Under the pieces are notes generated by a model, which had not been told where the DNA came from, made no database searches, and saw only the letters and a program-made list of their open reading frames with translations. From Lachnospiraceae bacterium (GTDB lineage Bacteria; Bacillota; Clostridia; Lachnospirales; Lachnospiraceae), in NCBI GenBank assembly GCA_015056885.1, contig SVFL01000025.1, positions 1-38,256 on the forward strand: a stretch of 38,256 nt of DNA, given 5' to 3'. Positions 19,093 to 27,535 of this stretch are shown here, one piece after another; the first letter of the stretch is position 1, and every line of letters begins with the position of its first letter. A program made the position numbers and the translations under genes.

Positions 19093-20376
19093 TTACCGGC
19101 CACCCAACCTCATCTCGAAATCTTCATATCCGAAATTGGTAAGTCTTGTCAGCATTCCTTCCTCCGTCCGTTTCCAGATATTCGGCAGAGGCATGCCATT
19201 AAAAGTATTATTCTTGCAAGTAGTGTAAATTGCCATGTCTCCAAATAACAGAATATCTCCCTCTTGCAATTCTGCCTCAAAGCCATAGTCTCCTATAACA
19301 TCTCCTGCTAAACAGGTAGGGCCAGCCAACCGGTAGGCAAAATCCACGGAATTATCTGCATTATCTATATCTTCCATACAATCTACATTATCAGTACCAT
19401 CTGCAACACTGCAACTTTTCTTGCAATCCGTATTTCCACCATAAAGAGGCGGCATATAAGGCATTTCTATTACGTCAGGCATGTGACAGGCAGCACTTGC
19501 ATCCAGAATCGCAATAGAAGTTTCGCCATTTCGCACCACATCCAGCACCCTTGTTGCAAGATATCCTGCATTTAATGCAACTGCCTCTCCCGGTTCCAGA
19601 TACACTTCTACGTTCCATTTCTCCCGGGCATAGGTAATTACCTTTTCCAGGCGGGCAACATCATAGTCCTCTCGGGTGATATGGTGTCCTCCTCCCATAT
19701 TCAGCCACTTCATGCGAGGTAATATATCTCCAAATTTCTCTTCCACGGCATTCAACGTCACTTCCAACGCATCAGAGTCCTGTTCACAAAGAGTGTGAAA
19801 ATGCAGGCCATCCAGCAATTCTACCAGTTCATCTGTCATCTTCTCATCCCACATAGCTCTGGTAGTGCCCAGACGACTTCCCGGCGCACAAGGGTCATAG
19901 ATAGCATGCCCCTCCTGGGTGGAACACTCCGGATTGATACGAAGCCCGATGCTCTTTCCGTAAGATTTCGCCTTTGTACCAAATTTGCGAAGCTGGTTCG
20001 GTGAATTAAAAACAATATGGTCTGCATAATTTAAAAGCTCATTAAACTCCGTCTCTGTGTATGCAGCACAAAACACATGAACTTCCTTGCCCTGCATTTT
20101 CTCTGCCCCCAGCCTTGCTTCATACAAGCCGCTTGCCTCCGTACCGCTCAGATACTCCGCAAGCAACGGATAAAAATCATAGTTAGAAAATGCCTTTTGC
20201 GCCAGCAAAATCTTGCAGCCGGTGTTTTTCATAACGGATGCAAGAATCTCACCATTTCTGCGAAGCCCTGCCTCATCAATAATATAGCAAGGTGTCGGCA
20301 GACTTCTAAAAAGCTGCCTGGGTGTCTGACCGCCCAGCCCCCGAAAGGGCGGGCGATTATCTATAGCCCACTCCAT
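19093..20376 (-). CDS. nspC: Carboxynorspermidine/carboxyspermidine decarboxylase
   Basis: This 427-aa PLP enzyme of the fold-III decarboxylases should convert carboxyspermidine (or carboxynorspermidine) to the triamine. The opening LPTPCYIIDEAGLRRN, the PLP lysine at Lys61 (ILLAQKAFS), HFHTLCEQ (192-199), MGGGHHIT and EPGEAVALNAGYL are all present, as is the C-terminal active Cys355 in GPTCLAGDVIGDY. The start codon overlaps the preceding stop by one base. About 25 residues precede the usual family start. Residues 316-346 form an Asp/Asn/Cys-rich insertion with four cysteines, absent from the family as I know it. It is the last gene of the polyamine operon. Confidence 0.92.
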   Translation of the reverse strand: MEWAIDNRPPFRGLGGQTPRQLFRSLPTPCYIIDEAGLRRNGEILASVMKNTGCKILLAQKAFSNYDFYPLLAEYLSGTEASGLYEARLGAEKMQGKEVHVFCAAYTETEFNELLNYADHIVFNSPNQLRKFGTKAKSYGKSIGLRINPECSTQEGHAIYDPCAPGSRLGTTRAMWDEKMTDELVELLDGLHFHTLCEQDSDALEVTLNAVEEKFGDILPRMKWLNMGGGHHITREDYDVARLEKVITYAREKWNVEVYLEPGEAVALNAGYLATRVLDVVRNGETSIAILDASAACHMPDVIEMPYMPPLYGGNTDCKKSCSVADGTDNVDCMEDIDNADNSVDFAYRLAGPTCLAGDVIGDYGFEAELQEGDILLFGDMAIYTTCKNNTFNGMPLPNIWKRTEEGMLTRLTNFGYEDFEMRLGGR

Positions 20377-21635
20377 TAATCCACCAGCTCAGGATTATGA
20401 TTTTCCTTGCGAGGCAAACCATATTTGTCCAAAGCATCCAGAAAAGGATCGGGATCAAATTCTTCTACCGTATATACACCGGCCTTGTTCCACTTACCGG
20501 TGAGAAGCATCAATGCACCACACATGGCAGGAACGCCGGTGGTATAGCTGATAGCCTGGCTCTCCACCTCTTTGTAGCACTCCTGATGGTCGCAGACATT
20601 GTAGATGTAATAAGTCTTGTCCTTGCCATCCTTTTTACCGGTGAAAATACAGCCTATGTTGGTCTTACCATGGGTGCGGGGACCAAGGCTTGCAGGATCG
20701 GGAAGCAAAGCCTTCAAAAACTTGATAGGCACAATCTCATGTCCTTCAAATTCAATAGGTGTAGTAGACAGCATGCCCACATTTTCCAGACACTTCATAT
20801 GAGTCAGATAGCTCTGTCCAAAAGTCATAAAGAAACGAATTCTTTTTACTTCAGGAATATTCAAAGCCAAAGACTCAATCTCCTCATGATGAAGAAGATA
20901 CATATCCTTCATGCCCACACAGTCAAAATCATACTCTCTTTTGATGCTCATGGCAGGAATCTCTACCCAATGACCATCCTCCCAGTAACTGCCGGGAGCA
21001 GAAACTTCGCGCAGATTTACCTCAGGGTTAAAATTGGTGGCAAAGGGATATCCATGGTCACCACCGTTACAATCTAAAATATCAATGGTATCAATGGTAT
21101 CAAACTCATGCTTCTTAGCATAAGCACAGTAAGCCTGGGTTACACCGGGGTCAAAACCACAGCCCAAAAGTGCAGTAAGACCAGCCTTTTCAAATTTCTC
21201 GCGATATGCCCACTGCCAGCTATAATCAAAGTATGCAGAAAATCCCTGTTCCTCGCAACGTTTCTCATAAATGGCGCGCCACTCCGGATCATCTGTATCC
21301 TCAGGTTCGTAATTAGCCGTATCCATGTAATTTACTCCGCATGCAAGACATGCATCCATGATGGTCAAATCCTGATAAGGAAGAGCAATATTCATCACAA
21401 GGTCTGGTTTGTAATCATTAATCAAGTCGATTACCTGCTGCACATCATCTGCATCCACCTGTGCAGTGGTGATTTTTGTAGTAGTTTTACCTGCAAGGTC
21501 CGCTGCAAGCTTGTCACACTTTTCCTTGGTACGACTTGCAATACAAAGCTCGGTAAACACTTCACTTACCTGACAACATTTTCTGATTGCTACGGAGGCA
21601 ACGCCGCCGCAGCCGATAACTAATACTCTACTCAT
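20376..21635 (-). CDS. Carboxynorspermidine/carboxyspermidine dehydrogenase (saccharopine dehydrogenase family)
   Basis: This 419-aa protein has an N-terminal Rossmann motif (VLVIGCGGVASVA) and family blocks such as DTANYEPED, LGCGFDPGVTQAYCAYA and DCNGGDHGYPFATNFNPE. The enzyme condenses a diamine with aspartate semialdehyde and reduces the product with NADPH, giving carboxyspermidine from putrescine. Some relatives use agmatine, giving carboxyaminopropylagmatine, and sequence alone does not settle which. The ATG follows AGGAGAG. The gene is coupled to the decarboxylase gene by a TAATG overlap and sits behind a 262-nt structured spacer after speB. Confidence 0.92.
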   Translation of the reverse strand: MSRVLVIGCGGVASVAIRKCCQVSEVFTELCIASRTKEKCDKLAADLAGKTTTKITTAQVDADDVQQVIDLINDYKPDLVMNIALPYQDLTIMDACLACGVNYMDTANYEPEDTDDPEWRAIYEKRCEEQGFSAYFDYSWQWAYREKFEKAGLTALLGCGFDPGVTQAYCAYAKKHEFDTIDTIDILDCNGGDHGYPFATNFNPEVNLREVSAPGSYWEDGHWVEIPAMSIKREYDFDCVGMKDMYLLHHEEIESLALNIPEVKRIRFFMTFGQSYLTHMKCLENVGMLSTTPIEFEGHEIVPIKFLKALLPDPASLGPRTHGKTNIGCIFTGKKDGKDKTYYIYNVCDHQECYKEVESQAISYTTGVPAMCGALMLLTGKWNKAGVYTVEEFDPDPFLDALDKYGLPRKENHNPELVD

Positions 21636-21897
21636 TTTCTTCTCTCCTTTTGGGTTGGAATCGTCGCTAGAGTCCTTTATATCTTACACAGGAACGCTCT
21701 CGCTCCGTGGAAAACATAAAGGCCCCTATCGACTATGCATACCCAAATACTGAGAAGTAAATGGGTATGTGTGAATAAATACATTAATAAGGGGTATCTT
21801 CCTGGTGGCTCCACCAACTTGTTCACCGGGTTTGACTAATCCGTTGGTAAATAGCCCTTTTCATCCATGTAAACAGAGTCTTCAAATCAGGCACGTC
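21636..21897 (-). ncRNA. Candidate structured regulatory leader within the polyamine operon
   Basis: This 262-nt gap contrasts with overlaps of about 1 nt elsewhere in the operon and has no reading frame of note. In plus coordinates, a closing helix (21723-21729 with 21787-21794, one bulge) encloses a hairpin at 21736-21771 with arms CATACCC/GGGTATG. Beside it are two helices that cannot coexist: 21804-21808 with 21811-21815, and 21813-21818 with 21843-21848. Mutually exclusive helices are typical of switching leaders. No known riboswitch consensus was recognised. No clear promoter is seen inside, so it may act on read-through mRNA from speB. Confidence 0.4.
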
Positions 21898-22761
21898 CTA
21901 TTCCTTACTACAGAGTGCCAACAGTAGCTCTCTGAGGACTTTGCAAGCGGTAGCGGTGGATACGCCGGTGGGGTCCAGCATAGGTGCAAGTTCGTTGACA
22001 TCAGCGCCCACGATGTTGGTCTCTGCCACCTTGCGGATAGCTGCAAGCAACTGCACAAAGGTTACTCCACCTGCTTCGGGCGTTCCTGTTCCGGGGAATA
22101 CAGAAGGGTCAAGGCAATCCAAATCAATGGTGAAATAAACAGGGGTGCCGGATGCCTTCAAATTTTCAATCAGTTCATCAAGACCACTAAAGTCAAAGGG
22201 GTGCATGTCTGTATGCTCTTTGGCAAAAGTGAATTCTTCACGCTCGCCGCTACGGATGCAGAACTGATGAATACGCCCGTCACCTACAAGGTCATGGCAA
22301 CGACGAATAACACAGGCATGGCTAAGCTGTGCGCCCAAATAGTCATCACGCAAATCTGCATGAGCATCAAAGTGAATGATGTGCAAGTCTGGATACTTCT
22401 CAATTACCGCACGGACTGATCCCAATGTCACTAAATGCTCGCCGCCTATAAGAAGAGGCATCTTACCGTCTCTGAGAATGGTTGCTGCATGCTCTTCAAT
22501 GTCCGTCAATGCTGCTTCCGCACTGCCAAAGCAAAGCTCCAAATCTCCACTGTCAAAAATCTGATAATCTGTCAAATCCTTATCCTGATAAGGGCTGTAA
22601 GTCTCTAAACCAAAGCTCTCATGGCGCATGGCCGCAGAACCGAATCGTGCTCCCGGCCGAAAACTTGTAGTCGAGTCAAAGGGTGCGCCAAACAATACAA
22701 TCTTCGCATCCTCATACTCACAATCGCATCCGATAAAAGTCTCTATATTTTTACCAAGCAT
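21898..22761 (-). CDS. speB: Agmatinase (agmatine ureohydrolase)
   Basis: This 287-aa protein of the ureohydrolase (arginase/agmatinase) family has all binuclear Mn ligands: His109 in GGEH, Asp132-His134-Asp136 in FDAHAD, and Asp213/Asp215 in TIDLDCLDP. It should hydrolyse agmatine to putrescine and urea. If the pathway runs through aminopropylagmatine, the same chemistry would release spermidine. Its ATG overlaps the speE stop by one base (TAATG). The length is typical of the family. Confidence 0.92.
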   Translation of the reverse strand: MLGKNIETFIGCDCEYEDAKIVLFGAPFDSTTSFRPGARFGSAAMRHESFGLETYSPYQDKDLTDYQIFDSGDLELCFGSAEAALTDIEEHAATILRDGKMPLLIGGEHLVTLGSVRAVIEKYPDLHIIHFDAHADLRDDYLGAQLSHACVIRRCHDLVGDGRIHQFCIRSGEREEFTFAKEHTDMHPFDFSGLDELIENLKASGTPVYFTIDLDCLDPSVFPGTGTPEAGGVTFVQLLAAIRKVAETNIVGADVNELAPMLDPTGVSTATACKVLRELLLALCSKE

Positions 22762-23612
22762 TATTCCACCTCCTGTAGCATTTCTTCCAAATAAGCCGGC
22801 AGATAAAAGGCTCCCACATGAAGTTTTGTCGTGTAATATTTGGTTTTAAGATTCAAGGACAGCCAGCGTTTCGCATCAAAATCATCTACCGGATGATACT
22901 TCTTGCTGGCAAAACCAAAGAGCCAGTACCCTGCTGCATAGGTAGGAATATGCGCCTGATATACACGGCTGATGGGGAAGGTATTTACAATGCGCTTGTG
23001 ACTACGCTGCATAGCCTCCGCATCATGCTTGTAAAAAGGACTTCCCTGCTGATTCACCATGATGCCGTCCTCTCGCAGCGCATTATAACAAATACCGTAA
23101 AACTCTCTGGTAAAGTAGCCCTCCGAAGGGCCGAAGGGGTCATTGGAATCCACAATAATCAAATCATATTCTTCCTTGCTCCTGCGGATAAAACGAAGAG
23201 CATTGTCATAATAAATATGCACTCGTCTGTCATCCAGTCGGCTTGCATTTTCCGGCAGATAAGCGCGACAGGCCTCCACAACCTGAGGGTCCATTTCCAC
23301 CAAATCAATGCGCTTGATATTTTCATAGCGGGCAAGTTCTTTTACTACACCGCCGTCCCCGGCACCAATCACCAGAACATCCTGCACGTTAGGATGAACG
23401 GACATAGGCACATGGGTAATCATTTCGTCATATATAAATTCATCTCGCTCCGTCAGCATGACATTTCCATCCAAAGCCAGCACCTTTCCAAACTCAGGGG
23501 TCTCTAAAATGTCAATCTGCTGATAATCACTTTTCTGGGAATACAGATGTCTGTTCACCCGGATGCTGTGTTTCACATCAGGAGCATGGTACTCACTAAA
23601 CCACAATTCCAC
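22761..23612 (-). CDS. speE: Spermidine synthase-family aminopropyltransferase
   Basis: This 283-aa protein has the family start (MELWFSEYHAPDVKHSIRV), the nucleotide motif VLVIGAGDGGVVKEL, the acidic VEMDPQV, DALRF-like DNALRF, and the active-site loop VDSNDPFGPSEGYF. It transfers aminopropyl from decarboxylated S-adenosylmethionine to putrescine or agmatine. The needed S-adenosylmethionine decarboxylase (SpeD) is not encoded in this window. The gene lies 12 nt after speA and overlaps speB. Confidence 0.92.
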   Translation of the reverse strand: MELWFSEYHAPDVKHSIRVNRHLYSQKSDYQQIDILETPEFGKVLALDGNVMLTERDEFIYDEMITHVPMSVHPNVQDVLVIGAGDGGVVKELARYENIKRIDLVEMDPQVVEACRAYLPENASRLDDRRVHIYYDNALRFIRRSKEEYDLIIVDSNDPFGPSEGYFTREFYGICYNALREDGIMVNQQGSPFYKHDAEAMQRSHKRIVNTFPISRVYQAHIPTYAAGYWLFGFASKKYHPVDDFDAKRWLSLNLKTKYYTTKLHVGAFYLPAYLEEMLQEVE

Positions 23613-23624
23613 GGATCTTCCTCC

Positions 23625-25079
23625 TTACTCCAAGACATTAATGTTCTCGATTTGAGGGTCCTCCGGACCGGTCATGGAACATCCCTTTATCTTGGCATAT
23701 TCGATATAATCAAGAATCTCTTTGGTAATACGTTCACCCGGCGCCAAAATAGGGATTCCGGGAGGATAACACATGACAAATTCACTACACACAAGCCCCT
23801 CACTATCACGCAAGGGCACACTTCTCTTCTTGGCGTAAAACGCCTCCTGAGGACTGGTTACCACCTCAGGGTCCAAATACTCCTGACTGAGCAGACCATT
23901 GCTGTCCTTCTGAAATCTCCGGCGAATCTCTGCCAACGCACTCACCAGACGCTCCAGCTCCTGAGGTCTGTCACCGATGGACAGATACGCCAGAATATTT
24001 CCAATGTCTCCAAACTCAATTTGAATGTCATACTCGTCACGCAAAATATCATATACTTCAATTCCCGCAAGACCAATATCTCTGGTATGAACGCTGAGCT
24101 TAGTGGGGTCAAAATCAAAAATGGAATTGCCGTTTATCAACTCTCTGCCAAATGCATAGTATCCGCCGATGGCATTAATTTCTTCCCGGGCGTAATCTGC
24201 CATGCCGATGACCTTGGCAAAAACCTCCTTGCCTCTCTGTGCAAGATTTCTTCTGCTGATATCCAGGCTGGACATCAGTAAGTAGCTTCCCGAAGTGGTC
24301 TGGGTCAAATTAATAATCTGGCGCACATGTCCCTCATTCATATTGGGACCAATCAGAAGAAGGCTGGACTGGGTCAGGCTACCACCACTCTTGTGCATGG
24401 ACACTGCAGCCATATCCGCACCTGCTGCCATTGCAGTTACAGGCATGTTGTCCCCAAAGTAAAAATGGGTTCCGTGGGCCTCATCCGCCAGACAATACAT
24501 CCCTGCGTCGTGAGCCATTTTTACAATGGAACGAATATCGCTACAAATACCATAGTAGGTGGGATTATTCACCAGCACTGCCACTGCATCAGGATTCTCC
24601 GCAATGGCTTTGGCAACCTGTTCCCGTTGCATGCCAAGAGAAATACCAAGTCGTGTATCCACCTCCGGATTCACATACACCGGAATAGCACCACACAGCA
24701 CCAACGCGTTAATCACACTGCGATGCACATTTCTGGGCAAAATGATTTTATCCCCACGCTTACAGGTAGACAGCACCATACTCTGCACAGAGCTGGTGGT
24801 TCCTCCTACCATAAGAAAGGCATGTGCTGCCCCAAAGGCATCTGCCGCAAGCATCTCCGCCTCATGAATCACAGATGTCGGGTGGCAAAGATTATCCAAA
24901 GGCTTCATACTATTTACATCTATACTGACACACTTCTCTCCAAGAAACTCTGCAAGCTCCGGGTTACCCTTGCCGTGCTTGTGTCCCGGCACATCAAAGG
25001 GTACTACCCGCATCTGACGAAATCTCTGTAATGCCTCATAAATAGGGGCTTTTGTTTGGTCTAAAATTCTCTCTTCCAT
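23625..25079 (-). CDS. speA: Arginine (or lysine/ornithine) decarboxylase, fold-I PLP enzyme
   Basis: This 484-aa protein is close in size to Bacillus SpeA. It has FDVPGHKHGKG near the N-terminus, the cofactor Asp in LADEAHGTHFYFGD, and the PLP lysine Lys230 in SMHKSGGSLTQSS. With agmatinase encoded two genes downstream, arginine is the likely substrate, giving agmatine. The ATG at 25079 was chosen over a start 41 codons upstream because it has a GAGGTG site and a TATAAT box lies 52 nt ahead, inside the longer frame. It is the first gene of the polyamine operon. Confidence 0.9.
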   Translation of the reverse strand: MEERILDQTKAPIYEALQRFRQMRVVPFDVPGHKHGKGNPELAEFLGEKCVSIDVNSMKPLDNLCHPTSVIHEAEMLAADAFGAAHAFLMVGGTTSSVQSMVLSTCKRGDKIILPRNVHRSVINALVLCGAIPVYVNPEVDTRLGISLGMQREQVAKAIAENPDAVAVLVNNPTYYGICSDIRSIVKMAHDAGMYCLADEAHGTHFYFGDNMPVTAMAAGADMAAVSMHKSGGSLTQSSLLLIGPNMNEGHVRQIINLTQTTSGSYLLMSSLDISRRNLAQRGKEVFAKVIGMADYAREEINAIGGYYAFGRELINGNSIFDFDPTKLSVHTRDIGLAGIEVYDILRDEYDIQIEFGDIGNILAYLSIGDRPQELERLVSALAEIRRRFQKDSNGLLSQEYLDPEVVTSPQEAFYAKKRSVPLRDSEGLVCSEFVMCYPPGIPILAPGERITKEILDYIEYAKIKGCSMTGPEDPQIENINVLE

Positions 25080-25130
25080 GTTGCACCTCACTGTATATAA
25101 ATCTTTTATGGTTGAAGTTGTTTTCCGCTT

Positions 25131-25136
25131 ATTATA
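25131..25136 (-). promoter_or_regulatory. -10 box of the polyamine operon
   Basis: A perfect TATAAT on the minus strand lies about 52 nt before the speA start. The -35 at the expected distance is poor (GAGTTA), which suggests an activator or a weak promoter. Confidence 0.5.
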
Positions 25137-25172
25137 CAACGCTCTCCGACCTATAACTCTTTTCCTCTTCTC

Positions 25173-25440
25173 AGGTAGGGGCTTTTCCCTCTTGCAACTC
25201 ATCCCTCCCCCTACCTGTGGCCTTTTCCCTCTTCTTAAGTCGGAGTTTGTTCCTCTTACAAGGCAGTTCTGCCCCTACCTCTGGCTCATTTTCTCTTATA
25301 AAGTGGGGATTGATTCCTCTTGCAAGGCAGTTCCGCCCCTACCTAAAACTTGTATTCCACTCATAGGTCGGAGTTTTGACTTCATTTCAAGCCCTGTCAC
25401 CCCAACCGCTAACATGAATATGTATCACAAGTCGGAGTTT
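25173..25440. repeat. Degenerate repeat block upstream of speA
   Basis: Two short motifs recur: AGTCGGAGTTT (25239-25249, about 25368-25376, 25430-25440) and AAGGCAGTTC(T/C)GCCCCTACCT (about 25259-25280 and 25324-25344). Complements of GGTAGGGGC also form a hairpin with arms 25173-25181 and 25208-25216. No convincing gene lies here; a plus frame across it simply translates the repeats. The origin and function are unknown. Confidence 0.5.
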
Positions 25441-25512
25441 GCTAATTCACCTTACTGATCAACTGTCGCCAAATGGGCATAAAAGATCCCCCTTGACTTA
25501 TGCCTTCCACGC

Positions 25513-25546
25513 AAAAAACGCAAGCTGCTATTACACAACTTGCGTT
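25513..25546 (-). terminator. Intrinsic terminator of the candidate RNA
   Basis: On the minus strand AACGCAAG pairs with CTTGCGTT across a 14-nt loop, running into six T's. It lies more than 370 nt before the speA promoter, so it ends a separate transcript. Confidence 0.75.
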
Positions 25547-25922
25547 CAAAATCCAATCAATCATATCAAAATAATCTAAACAGACAGCACAATATAGCGC
25601 TCCTGCTATAAATATCAGATTGGATATAGGCACTTAGAGTCTATATAGCAATAATACTTTTACTACTCTTTATTGACCATTTCACAAGTCTGCGTAATAT
25701 ACGCATTTCGGTTATGAAGTAACCAACTTATAGAAACTGAGCTTTTAACTCAATCAATAATTCGGCGACAAGTCGCCAATCGGCAGTGGACCCGGCTGTC
25801 CGTATGGCCTCGACTCCCGTGGGAGTGGTCCGTAATAATGCTTGTAAGACTCTGATGCAGAAACTATTGTTCTACAATCTTGTCTCCAATCTTTATGTAG
25901 CATTCATTCTCTGCGCTACACT
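25513..25922 (-). ncRNA. Candidate stand-alone structured RNA of about 410 nt
   Basis: Between the macro-domain gene and the speA promoter a minus-strand transcript is framed by a promoter (25928-25958) and a strong terminator (25513-25546). It carries several exact hairpins in plus coordinates: 25691-25705 (TGCGTA/TACGCA), 25710-25724 (GGTTA/TAACC), 25764-25777 (GGCGA/TCGCC), 25788-25801 (GGAC/GTCC) and 25813-25826 (ACTCCC/GGGAGT). A GTAGC/GCTAC hairpin lies near the 5' end. No long frame runs through it. I looked for tmRNA, RNase P, SRP and T-box signatures and found none; 6S RNA cannot be excluded. Confidence 0.5.
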
Positions 25923-25927
25923 CATGT

Positions 25928-25958
25928 ATTATACTATGAATACCTCCCTTTCTGTCAA
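25928..25958 (-). promoter_or_regulatory. Promoter of the candidate RNA
   Basis: A perfect TTGACA (25953-25958) and a perfect TATAAT (25928-25933) are separated by 19 nt, a little longer than ideal. The start would fall near 25922, just after the macro-domain gene ends. Confidence 0.6.
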
Positions 25959-25987
25959 GCACTTTTTTGCGTGACTAGAGTAAAGTG

Positions 25988-26518
25988 TCATAAATTCTGT
26001 GCGATGTGCCTGTCTACTTCTCTTTCATAGACCTTTTCGGTGTTTTCGTCAAACAATACCCATTCCACCAAATCAAACTTATCCCCATTATCACTCAAGA
26101 ATCTTACAACTGTGCTTACTGCAATCTTTGCCGCCAATTCAACCGGGAAATGATATATTCCGGTCGAAATGGAAGGAAACGCAATTGTTCTTATTCCGTT
26201 ATCCACTGCAACCTGCATGGAATTATAATAGCAACCGGCAAGCAGTTCTTCTTCGTTCTTATTTCCACCGTTCCATACCGGACCTACCGTATGAATTACA
26301 TAATCACAGGGCAAATTGTATGCCTTCGTAATCTTTGCCTGACCGGTCTTACAGCCTCCGAGCAAACGACACTCAAACAAAAGTTCCGGCCCTGCTGCTC
26401 TATGTATGGCTCCATCCACACCACCACCGCCAAGCAGCGAGCTATTTGCAGCATTCACAATTGCCTGAACACCCAAGGGTTTTGTTATATCTCCTCTGAC
26501 TGTCTTAATCAAATACAT
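25988..26518 (-). CDS. Macro-domain protein (ADP-ribose binding / O-acetyl-ADP-ribose hydrolase type)
   Basis: This 176-aa single macro domain has [24 protein letters not shown] split around residues 20-43 and [10 protein letters not shown] in the second binding loop, both typical of YmdB-like ADP-ribose deacylases. It should bind or process ADP-ribose derivatives in the cytoplasm. The ATG at 26518 has a GGGAGG site 6 nt ahead. The same frame is open for 52 further codons upstream, overlapping the Nudix gene; part of that stretch ([22 protein letters not shown]) looks helical and could be a true N-terminal extension. It is the last gene of the NAD operon, 91 nt after the regulator gene. Confidence 0.88.
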   Translation of the reverse strand: MYLIKTVRGDITKPLGVQAIVNAANSSLLGGGGVDGAIHRAAGPELLFECRLLGGCKTGQAKITKAYNLPCDYVIHTVGPVWNGGNKNEEELLAGCYYNSMQVAVDNGIRTIAFPSISTGIYHFPVELAAKIAVSTVVRFLSDNGDKFDLVEWVLFDENTEKVYEREVDRHIAQNL

Positions 26519-26609
26519 GTTACCTCCCAATTTTACAAGTTCTCTATATCTGGCAACCAGCAGTGGTATCCCTCTGTTAATCCAAAATTCTCCGCACAAC
26601 TGCATAAAC

Positions 26610-27515
26610 TTACCTGTAAAATGCCTCCACATTCCGCTTAAACAGCTTGGCCGGGCGATGCCCTGCACCCTCAATAATCTGCTCTGTCTCGATTACATAA
26701 TCATTAATCTTCCGGCGGAAATTAGCAGCCAGAAGATTCTGTCCCAGAACCAGCTCGAACGCATTCTGAAGCTGCGTCAACGTAAAAAATTCCGGCATCA
26801 GATCGAACACTATCTGAATCTCATTCCGGGCATTTTTGCGCAATCCCAATAATGTTTGCAGAATGATTTTGGCATGGTCAAAGGCCAAACCTTCACACTC
26901 CATAATTTCGTATGTTACAGTCTCATGATACTCTGCAAATTGCTTGTACTCCCGCACTTTGGCATAAAGCTTCACACCTGACTTCTCGTTCTCCAAATGC
27001 AACTCATAATCTGTTTCTATATAAGCTGCATTCTCATCCGTATGTCGCTTATGTTCTTTTGCTTCCACACGCAACGCAAACCATTGTGCCGCCTTTGCAT
27101 CGGTATCTGCCTGCAATCTGCAACGCTCTCCGTCCACCAACGCCAAAAAGGTATGAGAAATAATCCAACCTCTGGGATCTCGTCCTACCTCTCCATAAAT
27201 CCCGGCCAGATTCAGATATGCATTCTGTATCCCGGTTTCTTCATAAAGCTCTCGTCTGGCTGTGTTATAAACATCCTCGTTTGATTTACAAAATCCCCCC
27301 GGCAGTGCCCACTTGTTCTTAAAAGGACAGCTCGATCGTTGAATTAGCAAAAGTTTTAACGCCTTCGGAGGGAGCTTTCGAAAATTATCCTGCTCCCCCT
27401 CCTCCATAATGGAAAATATAGCCATATCCGTCGCCACGGACGGCCGTTCATAACGCTCCACATGATATTGTGCCAGAAATTGCTTATCTTCCCCACTTAA
27501 GTGATACTTATTCAT
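26610..27515 (-). CDS. nrtR: NrtR-type Nudix-winged-helix regulator of NAD metabolism
   Basis: This 301-aa protein has an N-terminal Nudix domain with a complete box: Gly74, Glu80 and RELYEETGI at 88-96. The C-terminal third resembles the NrtR winged helix ([14 protein letters not shown], then GHRPAKLFK). NrtR proteins repress NAD-synthesis genes and respond to ADP-ribose. Here the gene sits inside an NAD-salvage operon whose promoter holds a matching palindrome pair, which supports autoregulation. The intact Nudix box means it may also hydrolyse ADP-ribose. It starts 20 nt after nadE. Confidence 0.82.
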   Translation of the reverse strand: MNKYHLSGEDKQFLAQYHVERYERPSVATDMAIFSIMEEGEQDNFRKLPPKALKLLLIQRSSCPFKNKWALPGGFCKSNEDVYNTARRELYEETGIQNAYLNLAGIYGEVGRDPRGWIISHTFLALVDGERCRLQADTDAKAAQWFALRVEAKEHKRHTDENAAYIETDYELHLENEKSGVKLYAKVREYKQFAEYHETVTYEIMECEGLAFDHAKIILQTLLGLRKNARNEIQIVFDLMPEFFTLTQLQNAFELVLGQNLLAANFRRKINDYVIETEQIIEGAGHRPAKLFKRNVEAFYR

Positions 27516-27535
27516 CTCTCACTCTCCGACAAATT

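Noticed and set aside
25442..25633. 63-residue frame with hydrophobic stretches
   Set aside because: GTG start without ribosome site, and it runs through a strong intrinsic terminator; better explained as part of the candidate RNA.
25650..25922. tRNA, tmRNA, RNase P, SRP or T-box
   Set aside because: None of the conserved sequence signatures could be found by eye; left as unassigned RNA.
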